Below are positions 36,612 through 47,721 of a stretch of 64,000 bases of DNA, in pieces; positions within the stretch are counted from its first letter, which is position 1; each line of letters starts with the position of its first letter. The DNA is from Leuctra nigra (Eukaryota; Arthropoda; Insecta; Plecoptera; Leuctridae). Made by a program: the position numbers and the translations under genes. The notes beneath the pieces were generated by a model. It worked only from the letters and a program-made list of their open reading frames with translations. It searched no databases and was not told where the DNA came from. The DNA lies in assembly GCA_934045905.1 (NCBI GenBank), contig OW203763.1, positions 16,188,948-16,252,947 on the forward strand. Direction: 5' to 3'.

Positions 36612-39600
36612 ATGGAGAAAGTAAAAGATAAAGGCATACATTTTACAGCTGGTAAAATAACCGAAGCGATGCAAAAGCAGAATCCAGGTTTCTATGCTGA
36701 TGTCCAGGTAATGCCTTCATTTCAAATATGTATATACTTACCTAGGTAGGACCCTTACAATGGGACTATGGTACATTTTCTCTACAAAGCATAATTGAAA
36801 AAAGTTGTCTCTGATGACTTAATTGATTTTTTGATTATGTTCTTCTGCAGAAAATTGTATCGTCCACCAGCGTTGTAAAATCTGACTTCAGGACTTCTTT
36901 GCTTCAAGTCTTGAAACAGGCTGGCAAGCAGAATGAGATCAAAAATTCGGTTTACCATTGGGTAAGGCAAAACAGTAATCATGACACCATCAACGGATAC
37001 CCAATCAAAGAGCCTCTTGCTTATCTTAGAAAGGCTCAGGTAAGTGTTTGTAAAAATACCAAAGAATATTGCCCACATTTTTATATTTTGCCTATAAAGT
37101 GGACTGCATTGTGTTTTACTTTGAATTGCAGATGGGCTGGGAGAAACGCATATACAAGTCCCTGAATACTATGTGTACGGAGTTAGGAACATCTCTGGCC
37201 AAAGCCAGGACCCGTGCTGATAGAGAAGAACTGGAAGAGAAATGGGGGGAACTTGGATTATATGAAGTTGGTAATTAAATGTGTTTTATTGTCTGCATCA
37301 TCACTCTGCTCATCTGCCAGTTCAATCAGGCATTTTCTACTGCTTTGATTTGCACTTAAACCGCCCCTCAGATTGGAAATAATGTCAACTCTGTTTTGTA
37401 ATCTCAAACACTACCAGTCTCCTACTCAAGATATATTAAATCATTCATTTCTTTTAGAGTAGTAACGAACTTTATAGATTGAGAGTTATATACAAATTGG
37501 GAAGGGAAATGTTGTCAGTTTTTTTCAAACAAAAATTATTCCTTTTTTGGAATATTTATGCGAATGTTTACATAATTTAGCAAAATCTCAACCAATCTGA
37601 TTAACCTGACTTCGAGGTAACTTTCGACAAGTTAGAATAATTTATGCCAGCATATATTTCGCAGGAAACAGGACTTTCTGTGAACCTTACGTTTGTCTTA
37701 TGCATTTTAGTCTCACAATTATCTTCCTCTTCTTATCAGATCTCAGTCTGTATCGCCCTGTCTACGCACCAAAAGACTTCCTGGAAGTCCTGCTCAGTGT
37801 TCGAAGTCCAAACTTGCGAAGCGCCGAGTGAGTATGAAGTTTCACTACACTTGTAAAATTACACCTCCATGCGACAGTTGGCTCAGCTCGTTAATCACTG
37901 GACTCAACCTTCATTCGGGAGGCACGAGTTCGATTCCCATCATGACCTTTCATCATACGGATATTTCTCATGAATCTTATAAAACAAAAAAATACAGCTT
38001 GAATCAAAGCTAATAGATATTACATATTGTGTTATTATTTTCAGCTGTGAGGGGACTTGGGATTTGACACAAATGCCATTGAAAGTGAAAAGTATGGCTG
38101 AGCTGGTACGCAAAACTCATATAGTACTATTCACAATAGGTGGGGAATATAATTCACATAAATAGGCTCCGCGTTCTTACAGCTTTAAGTCCAAGGTTCT
38201 ATAAAAGTTCAAATCCGCAGCAAACCTAAGATAAAGTGAACTTTTTTTTTTATTTATTTTTGTCATACATGAAAAGTATGAATACCCAAAGACATGGAAT
38301 GGAACTCATTTATGTATATTAACTTCCTCTTCTCTAGCCGTAGATATAGTAAGATATCCGCGGTGTAATATTATTATGTACCAAGTCCAATGCACACTAA
38401 GCCCAAGACAACACTCCACTAACGCATAAAACAACCGGATTTCCCTGACTTAATTGTGCATTTTAAGCAACTAAATGGTGTAAAAAACCGTGAAAATTTA
38501 CATAATAAATATGTTTTTTGTGTATTCTACTTCCTTCTCTCATGCGGTATGCAGATTATACTCTCAGAATTTCTCTTCATTCAGAAATCTCTGTACGCTG
38601 AAATTTCTCGTGGTGAAGCTTTCCTGGGAGTGAACCCTAACATGAATGCTTCAATCCCAGGTCACTCTACACTAGAGGCAGAGCGAACATCCATGGGCGT
38701 CAAGGGTGAGTTCTAGTGGACATTGGAGAAGTCGTCAGCCTCTGTAAATGTCTCTATAATGTAGCTGTTATGGCTCGGTAAATATCTATGCGGACAAATT
38801 TCGCAGTCATACAAATTCTATTTAGGGGGAGTGTAAAGATAGGTTTGTGGCGCCCTTTTAGGGGGGAGGGTTACGAACAAGTGTGACACAGTTTAATAAG
38901 GGGAGGGGTGAGTCAAAATAACCTATTTATACAGTAACGTCCTTTAAGCACAGCCCCATATGTAATGTCTATGTAATAGCTCTGCTCTGTAATGTCTATG
39001 TAATAGCTCTGCTCTGTAATGTCTCTACAATGTATGTAATGTCTATGTAATGTCTCTGCAATGTGTAATAGCTCTGTAAACTCTATGTAATAGCTCTGCT
39101 ATGTCTATGTAATAGCTCTGCTCTGTAATGTCTCTGTAATGTCTATGTAATAGCTCTGTAATGTCTCTGCAATGTCTCTGCAATAGCTCTGCAATGTCTA
39201 TGTAACAGCTCTGTAATGTCTCTGCAATTCTATGTAATTTATAATGGAGGATGAGAGATGACTGCTGATGTTCTAGTGCTTGCGGCCAACCACGCGCCGA
39301 TGGCTCAGGAGTATCTGAAGAGAGGATGTCCCAGGTCCTTGAGGGGCAAGGTGTGGGCCCTGGTGTTGGGCGCCACACACTCCAAGGAGGTAATTGTTTA
39401 TCAGTCAGAGGAAGGACGAGCCTGTAAACCGCACTTTTTCAGATTGTGACCTTCTTGTTGGTGATAAACAATATGTTAGCGACGAAGTTATAGGAATTAA
39501 TTTATCTTTGTTATCTAAAAGTTGCGAATTGATTTAACATTTTGATATTCGGCGACTTTATGTAAAATACCGTTCATAACTTTAGGAGATACACTTTTTG

Positions 39601-42600
39601 AATGAAGTGGTCAACACTCAACGATAAGCTTTAAATCTTGTGATATTTTGTAGGATTACCTTTTTTCACACAATTGACATTTGGTGTGAAAATTGTAAAA
39701 ACAAAGGTGATGAATAAAAGCCAGCTACGATCTCGACTTAGTGAGGGGAATATAATCTACTGGAAAGGTTCTATTTCTTGAGAAAAGTATTAGCTTTACA
39801 ACTTTTAAGCCTAAAAAATTCACTATAAAATAAAAGTGGACTCAACAACTTGAAAATTGAAAAAAAAAACGTATTTTAAGTTAATATCCCAAGAAATAGA
39901 CCCTTTTGTGTGAATTGTTCCCAATCTCTAGTACAGAGAGTAGGTGTTTATTAATCAACAACGTGTGGTTATGTTTCATTTAGAATGAGAATAACATCAA
40001 TGAGTTAAAGCAGCTGGTTTTGCATCACGATCTCCTGGTGGATAAACTGATCCTGAAAGACATCCATCTGACTGCCTCCAACGACGACCAGTTCTTCGTC
40101 TTCGAGGACATTCTCTACCAAGTAAGTCAGAATAACAGCCGTAACATGAGAGAAAAAACTCTATTACTTTGGATATTTGGGTGGTTAAGTTTACAACAGT
40201 ACACGTAAATTCAAAAAGTAAACCAACCAGATTTACCAAAATTTGAAGTGGCCTTTTGACAAGTTGAAAATTGTACAAAATTATGAATATCCCAGGAAAT
40301 ATGCGTGGATTATCCTCCACTGATTGTAATAACTTATGAATATCCCAGATAATTGTGTTCTGTTTCTTCTAGACGATGTTGCTGTTCTCTCGAGACACCG
40401 AAGTTCTGTCTGTGTTCAACCAGAGTCCTGCCAACCCCATCCATGCTGTGCTCAAGAACAAACCAGCATTGATCACGAACACCGTGGTGTTCCCTCCCAG
40501 TGGTGTCATACCCTTCCATGGCTTCACGATGTATGGTGAGTCATATTACACCCTGGTGTTCCCTCCCAGTGGTGTCATACCCTTCCATGGCTTCACGATG
40601 TACGGTGAGTCATATTACGCCCTGGTGTTCCCTCCCAGTGGTGTCATACCCTTCCATGGCTTCACGATGTATGGTGAGTCATATTACACCCTGGTGTTCC
40701 CTCCCAGTGGTGTTATACCCTTCCATGGCTTCACGATGTACGGTGAGTCATATTACACCCTGGTGTTCCCTCCCAGTGGTGTTATACCCTTCCGTGAGTC
40801 ATATTACACCCTGGTGTTCCCTCCCAGTGGTGTCATACCCTTCCATGGCTTCACGATGTATGGTGAGTCATATTACACCCTGGTGTTCCCTCCCAGTGGT
40901 GTTATACCCTTCCATGGCTTCACGAAGTATGGTGAGTCATGTTACACCCTGGTGTTTTCTCCCAGTGGTGTCATACCCTTCCATGGCTTCACGATGTATG
41001 GTGAGTCATATTACACCCTGGTGTTCCCTCCCAGTGGTGTTATACCCTTCCATGGCTTCACGATGTATGGTGAGTCATGTTACACCCTGGTGTTTCCTCC
41101 CAGTGGTGTCATACCCTTCCATGGCTTCACGATGTATGGTGAGTCATATTACACCCTGGTGTTCCCTCCCAGTGGTGTTATACCCTTCCATGGCTTCACG
41201 ATGTATGGTGAGTCATGTTACACCCTGGTGTTTCCTCCCAGTGGTGTCATACCCTTCCATGGCTTCACGATGTATGGTGAGTCATATTACACTCTGGTGT
41301 TCCCTCCCAGTGGTGTTATACCCTTCCATGGCTTCACGATGTATGGTGAGTCATGTTACACCCTGGTGTTTCCTCCCAGTGGTGTCATACCCTTCCATGG
41401 CTTCACGATGAATGGTGAGTCATATTACATCCTGGTGTTCCCTCCCAGTGGTGCCATACCCTTCCATGGCTTCACGATGTATGGTGAGTCATATTACACC
41501 CTGGTGTTTCCTCCCAGTGGTGTCATACCCTTCCATGGCTTCACGATGTATGGTGAGTCATATTACACCCTGGTGTTCCCTCCCAGTGGTGTCATACCTT
41601 CCATGGCTTCACGATGTATGGTGAGTCATATTACACCCTGGTAATTCCCTGGTCACACATGTGGCCATTTGCCGTGCGGTTTTGACAAGTTGACGGTTTT
41701 GAGTGTAAAAGATAGGAGTTATGAAAAAACGCCCTAGAATGTTGACTCCGAAGTAAGAAGCTAGAATAATGTAGGTTCTGAGAATAATGTAACAGTGCAG
41801 AGGAAGAATGAATTACAATAAAGCTGATTTGTAGTGCAATTTAAATATTTGTAGAGTGAAAGCCAAATACTACATCAAATTTACAAATGGTGGCAGATGT
41901 GGGATTTTATAGATTTCCATGTTTAACCACTCATAGAATATTCAATGTGCTTAAGTGTGTGTGTCACACTTTTGATTGTTTTGATATTGAGTGTAATTTC
42001 CTAGATTAGGATTTACCTAGTTTCAATCATTCAAAAGATGGTCACTTGTTCGGTTTTACTGAAATTAATTATCTCAACCAATGCAATGCAACACGTTCTA
42101 CAAGGCTATTTATGTTGGAACTACAAATGAATTCGTAGAGCCATAAAATTTATCTGCGTAGCCCAACGAAGTATAAAGTACTAGTAGCTTTATATGTCAT
42201 TGGCGTAGCCAGAAGCCACAATTATAAAATGTGGTGGAAGTTTTTTTTTACAAATGGTGGCAGATGTAGGATTGTAGAATAAAATCTAATTTCATTTACG
42301 CACCGTGACAGCAGTATAGTAGTATATTCTTTATAGTGTTATATCTGTGTAATTTATCTACTTCAATATCTACTAAACCGCAAGTACTCGGTTTCCTTTC
42401 CATTATTATGAAATCCCAGAAAAAACACTCCGTGTAAAAATACCAGCCAAGTCTCTTTAACTATAAAAAAAAATAGAAGAAATCTAAAAATTCAGCACTG
42501 AAAAGGAGTGATATCAAAAAAGGAGCCAAGTCAACGAATTTTCCAAATTTTAATCGTACCATTGAAATAAAAATATCAACCCCCGAGAAATACTTAAAAA

Positions 42601-45600
42601 CAGGACTTGGCGCATCGTTTTTTTAAAGACACTTTTCTATCCTAAAAGTATAGGAAGAACTCTACAAGTATATTTTCCTGAGTATATCACATTCATTATC
42701 GACGAATCATACTACGTTTTAATATAACTAGTACTCTTACCTACTGGCAGTTTTGGTATTTTGTCAATATTCAGAGGAAATAAACGGATAAACGAATAAC
42801 GAATAAACGGAAGCGGCCTAGTCTATTCGTTATTGCCACTATTTCTAGGGTCATATTAATCAATCATACTTCTCAATATCGTGACTGAGGGAAATAGCGA
42901 AAGCGCTCATTACAAGAAGGCCGTCAATGAGATTTGTATAAGTGACTAGTGCACTGAGCCATGCTGCTCAAATAATTACTGACTAGATTTTTATCTAAAG
43001 TAATACGTTATGTAATTTATGAATTTTTTTGGTATATAATGTTAATTAATAGCAATTAATTACACGGCGAGAAGGTTCAAAGTATAATGCTGTAGTAGGT
43101 ATGTTGATGTACCCACAAAACTATAGGTACCTACCAATCACAAACACAACTGTTCTGTATTTATTGCTTGTAAGACAATGCTATGTTTCTTTGCGTACTT
43201 ATATTTAAATTTAAAATATTTTACAGAATGTTCAATATTTAATTTGAAAGTTTTGTCCCAATTTTTCTAGGCATTTCTGAACTACGTAGTATGTGAGTGG
43301 CATAAGCTTAAGAATAGAAAAATGTCTTTAAAAAAACGATGCGCCAAGTCCTTTTTTTAAGTATTTCTCGGGGGTTGATATTTTTATTTCAATGGTACGA
43401 TTAAAATTTGGAAAATTCGTTGACTTGGCTCCTTTTTTGATATCACTCCTTTTCAGTGCTGAATTTTTAGATTTCTTCTATTTTTTTTTATAGTTAAAGA
43501 GACTTGGCTGGTATTTTTACACGGAGTGTTTTTTCTGGGATATCACTTCTTTTGTTAGTTTATTCATACAGCTTGTAGCACATGTCCGAGCAGGGACTAA
43601 TTTCTTTAAAAAAATACGCCTCAACCGATTTGGTTACTATGAAAAGTTGCGTTTGGTAAGATGAAAATGATTATCCAAGAAGAATAGCTTAAGTTTCGTT
43701 ATAATCGATCCAGCCGTTTTCGATACATGACGTCACTTCCGGTTTTGAAATAGCGGCCGAATTCCGGTATAGGTAATAAGAAAACAATCTAGTTTTATCT
43801 AGTTGATACCTTCATGAACGACCATCTGAATTCCTAATCCCTATATTTCCGTAAAATCGGTCATGCCGTTTGTAATATATGACGTCACTTCCGGTTTCAT
43901 TTAGTGGTTCCTGCCGCCATTTCCGGTACCATTAATTTATTTATTCATTTTTCACAACTGATTTTTCAAATAAATAGCAGAATGAATACGCAGGAGCTAG
44001 TTCAGTTGCAATCGGTACAGGCGTTTTAGATATATGACGTCACTTCCGGTTTCAGGAATGGCGGCCGAGAACACTGCTACCTTGAATATATAAATTGTAT
44101 TGTCTATGTTACAATGTAAGTTAATTATGTACGTATTTTAAGTATAATTTTTTTGAAATAAGTTAAATATTGCGTATTTATGACGTCACTTCCGGTTTAG
44201 AAAATAAGAAAATAATATTTTTTTTATTGATACTTCATATAGATGACCATCTAAATCGAATGGCGCAAACTTCGTTCCGATCGGTCCAGCCGTTTTCTAG
44301 ATATGACGTCACATCCGGTTTCAAAATGGCGGCACAAAAAATTCGTAAGGGCAAGGTATCATCAGACGCCAAAAGTGCACATGGGGTAAAAATTTCAGAT
44401 CGATTAGTTCAGCCGTTTAGGCTGTGGCGGTGATAGCAACGTTTCCTGATATCATCTTCAGAATCAGAAAGTGGTGTAATTTCACTGTTTTCTCGGCCCT
44501 CTAGCTCGCAAACGGCATAACATATTGTTCCCTAATTTGGTATATGTAGTGGGGTGGGCCATAGCTCGAAATTAAGATATATCGCAACAATGTGAGATTT
44601 TCCAATTTTAAGATCCAGTAGGCCGAAAATGCCATGTTGTTGCTTACAGTAAAAGTGTTTGGTCTGCTCCTCAGTTTATTAGGCATTTACGGTATGTTGA
44701 GTGACTGTGAGTGTATAGTACGACTTGGCTGGGTGGAGCGACCGCTCCACTAGATTTGATGAAACAGTTTGCCATGAAAATTACAAAACTTACAATCCTT
44801 AAATAACTTAAATCTTGACCTATGTTTTGGAGACGATACTATTTTTAATAGTCAAGTGAATTGAGTGGTTTCAATGAATTTAACTCTTTTGTACTATATT
44901 ACAAAAGTAGAATGAAATATACAATCTTTCAAGTTATAAGTAAGAGAAGAATAAGTAATAAGAAATCATTTTTGAAAGACACTAAATCTTCTCTTATATT
45001 TCAGCTACGCCGCTTTGTTACTTGTACAATGATGTTGTGGACATGTACCACACATTCCGAGCCCTCTACTGCCGCTATTACTTCCGTCTGCATGAGGTCT
45101 CTTCACACCAGCAAGGAATACTCTGCCTCTGTCTGTTGTATGAGAGGCTCATGCAGAAGCATGAACCGCAGTTGTGGTATCACTTGAAGCGAATTGTCAA
45201 ACAACCGTAAGCAACGTTCAGTTATTTCATTTTTCACCAAATTTGTTGGTGAGAATCCCAATCTCACAACACAACTAAAATGTATTCAATTTGTTTACCA
45301 CAAAACTGACAAACATAATTGTAACCCATTATTTCTTAACAGTTCATGTTCATCATATTTTAACAGTTCATCATAACAGTTCATCATATTTCTTAACAGT
45401 TCATTCTTAACAGTTCATGCAATACTTGAGAGCTTGTACAAAAAGCTAGAACTCTGTAGTTTATAAAGGTTCTGTTTGGGTTCGGAAAAGGTTTGGAAAT
45501 CTATAGGTTCGGTTCGACTTCAAAATTGAAAGTTCACACAACCCTTCTATCATTAGAACATAAACATTATTCTAAGAAATAAAGCCTCATCAAATTCATC

Positions 45601-45883
45601 ACTGAAATCTTGTTTCGTCTCTTCTAGCATTCGGCCCGTGTTTAAATGGCTGATGAGAGCTTTCAGTGGGCATTTGCCTCCCGAGCAGCTGCTGCTCCTG
45701 TGGGATGTCATCATCTCATACGACTCCCTGGAAGTCCTGCCTCTGCTGGCTGTCACTATCATGAGTTTCCGCCGAGAGAATCTCTTGTCAGTTGACAATC
45801 AGCAGAACATCGATGCAGTTCTAGCAGATCTCTCTTCCATCTCGGTGCTACCACTGCTGCAATATGCTCTCCTCAGAGACTGA
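36612..45883 (+). CDS. TBC1D19: TBC1 domain family member 19 (TBC1D19), complete
   Basis: TBC-domain (RabGAP-like) protein. Coding exons: 36612-36707, 36893-37039 (or from 36852, see findings), 37132-37270, 37740-37827, 38045-38105, 38585-38705, 39277-39389, 39984-40121, 40373-40535, 45005-45206, 45628-45883. They total 1,524 nt (507 aa; the vertebrate protein is about 526). Recognition rests on KEPLAYLRKAQ, WEKRIYKSLNTMCTEL, DLSLYRPVYAPKDFLEVLL and KLILKDIHLTASNDDQFFVF. Further matches are VFPPSGVIPFHGFTMY, TPLCYLYN and FKWLMRAFSGHLPPEQLLLL. The TBC fold spans roughly exons 7-11. Exon 9 joins exon 10 as ATG TAT G|CT. Its donor is repeated 17 times in the adjoining minisatellite. The gene is divergent from DENND5 and convergent with the MFSD6-like gene. 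Confidence 0.93.
37865..37945 (+). mobile_element. tRNA-like SINE head, family C
   Basis: GTTGGCTCAGCTCGTTAATC (box A-like) and GAGTTCGATTCCC (box B-like) are spaced as in a tRNA, but no complete cloverleaf forms. It is probably a SINE fragment. It lies in the TBC1D19 intron after exon 37740-37827. Confidence 0.55.
38960..39235 (+). repeat. Degenerate TAATGTCTATGTAATAGCTC minisatellite
   Basis: Irregular tandem repeats built from TGTAATGTCTCTG and TATGTAATAGCTCTG modules fill about 275 bp of the TBC1D19 intron before exon 39277-39389. An open frame on the minus strand is a by-product of the repeat. Confidence 0.85.
40487..41640 (+). repeat. 17-copy 69-bp minisatellite repeating the exon 9 end and its splice donor
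   Basis: Each 69-bp unit holds the last 49 bp of TBC1D19 exon 9 (coding VFPPSGVIPFHGFTMYG), the donor GTGAGT, and intron bases up to the next copy. Sixty-nine is 23 codons, so the frame stays open through 16 units; the last unit has a 1-bp deletion. Copy 5 is 18 bp shorter. Copies 8-13 alternate ESYY and ESCY, a 138-bp higher-order repeat. Each unit also contains an acceptor-like TTCCCTCCCAG before TGGTGTC. The array adjoins the true exon and fills the start of a 4.5-kb intron. Confidence 0.95.
42414..43540. mobile_element. Foldback element, 1,127 bp, about 225-bp TIRs
   Basis: The left arm (TCCCAGAAAAAACACTCCG to about 42640) is repeated almost perfectly inverted at about 43316-43540, ending GGAGTGTTTTTTCTGGGA. 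The interior is AT-rich with no long frame. I see no clear target duplication. It lies in the TBC1D19 intron between exons 9 and 10. Confidence 0.88.
43700..44430 (+). repeat. Degenerate ~150-bp repeats, each with a CRE octamer TGACGTCA
   Basis: TGACGTCACTTCCGGTTT or a close variant occurs at 43728, 43880, 44035, 44181 and 44304, spaced 152, 155, 146 and 123 bp. Upstream of several is CGATCGGTCCAGCCGTTTTC or a variant; downstream is GATGGCGGC-like sequence. The repeats are diverged tandem units directly after the foldback element, in the TBC1D19 intron. Open frames through them have no recognisable product. Confidence 0.75.
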
Positions 45884-47721
45884 CTTCAAACCCTTTTGGC
45901 TATGTTCTTCCTTATTCAAAATTCAACATGGTTTGCTTTATAGTTCAAGATTTTGATATAACTGTGACTTGATGTATTAAGTCATAGATGTAAAATTGGA
46001 ATTTTGTGGTTTATTAATATTCTTGATTTTTAAATTAAAATACATAAGGTTGAACAAAAACTGCTTTAACGTCAATTTTCTTTATTCGGTGTTTTAAGCA
46101 CAAGTCATTATAAATAGATAAAACATGTTAATGTTATTTAATTTTGTGTACAACAAATGCTTTTCTCATTTTGATTGATACAATTTAGTATATAAGTACT
46201 CAGATATGTGCCTGTTTTATACAATACCTATCAGTAGATTTTACATCAAAATTACATATCTTTTAAATTACATGTATTACAAGCAAAATATAACTTTCAG
46301 CGTCTTAAAACTAAACTTAATGTCAAATGACTCAAATATAAAAAAAACAGAGAGATGAATAAAGCGAGTAAGCTCTAATAAAGTTTACATGTCACTAATG
46401 TCAAACATAACTCTTCAAATAACAAGTGAATCAGTGGCGTGCGGATATATCATTTATATTCCACTGCACCAAGCTGCCTGGAACTCACACTTTTATGAAA
46501 AATACACTTCTAAAATACTATAATTTCCATTGTAACATTATCTTTTCATACTTGTCATATGTGAGTTTAAAAAGCTGAAATATCTTCAATATCGAAGTAA
46601 TGCTGGCACCATCCGGCACGCCACTCTATGAAATCGTATATCTAATGTGTAGGTATAAAATTCTAGTAAATTAGGAGCAACCAAAGATATTTCAACCCAC
46701 TAAAGCTGAATATTTCCTGAAGATTCGGTAATATTCTATAACTATTTTGATTTTCGTTCATGTCAAAAAAACATGCATAACGAAGACGTTCTTCCCTCGA
46801 TTGTCCAAGGCTTTTGGCAAATTACAAAACAAACAATTTTATATATAATTATCACTTTTCATCTATCCATTAGCACGTTGGGATATACAAATAGTCAATA
46901 AAAAATAACTCGTGTAAGCCAGTTTGATTTGCCTCAGATAACTTTTCTTCATTTCACAAATTATCTTCAGTTCTACACCTGAGATAGAGCTCCAAATGTT
47001 TAAAAATAAGACTTATTTCTCACCACCACTTCCATTTTTAAATACTTGGAGTGGTGTATAAGATCCATTTGTAGGTCCACCTAGAAGAAGAAGAAGAGGC
47101 AATCAATACGAGATCCATGTTTCTGACAAGATAATTCCAACCCCCACAATACCATTAGATGCAAATAGCGAACAGGGAGAAAGTGTTCTAAAGCTTTTTC
47201 CCATACTATAACATAACCAAAAGACGGTGCTAAAGAAGAAATTATGTACAATGTAAAGAGAATTGTCTTTGTCTACCTCATTGTCTGTTGACAGAGCCTT
47301 TATAATAAAAGTATTATCATAACTGCCACTTACTTAACTATGTCAACAGTAAAAACGTCCCCCACTCATCATCTAAAATTCTGGTGCCGTCCCTGATTAC
47401 ATTTGTAAGTTTACCGAGTTTGCAATTCCACATTGTTGGGAGATGTTCCAAATTTCAGATTTTGGGACTTGTGAGGAACCACATTTTTTCAAAATTTGAA
47501 TAAATAAATAAAGATGTCTAAAAAAATGTTCTTGAATGTACAAAAGAAAGTGTAACATACTGTAAAACCAGCATGCTAATAATTAAATAACCCAATGTCC
47601 AAGAAACTTATAGAAAAGGTAAGTATACAAATTGTATAGGATGTGTAATAAAAAGCACCGATACCGAATGTCCCATCTAATTTCAATTGTATGTAAATAT
47701 CTACTAACATGTTGTTTAGTG
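45884..47721. other. Convergent 3' intergenic region with a small MITE
   Basis: TBC1D19 ends at 45883 (plus) and the MFSD6-like gene at 47722 (minus), so both 3' UTRs fall here. An AATAAA lies near 46363 on the plus strand; TTTATT at 46080 would serve the minus strand. A MITE-like element at 46432-46625 has near-complementary ends CAGTGGCGTGCGGA and TCCGGCACGCCACTC. I see no coding exon. Confidence 0.6.

Noticed and set aside
38825..38950. G-rich stretch possibly forming a quadruplex or element end
   Set aside because: G runs are short and irregular; no inverted ends or flanking duplication could be found.
40500..41411. 303-codon second-frame ORF across the TBC1D19 array
   Set aside because: It is the +1 shadow of the repeat, open only because the unit is a multiple of three.
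44170..44433. 87-codon ORF in the CRE repeat block
   Set aside because: The frame simply crosses the repeats (YDVTSG twice comes from ATGACGTCA); there is no protein family signal.
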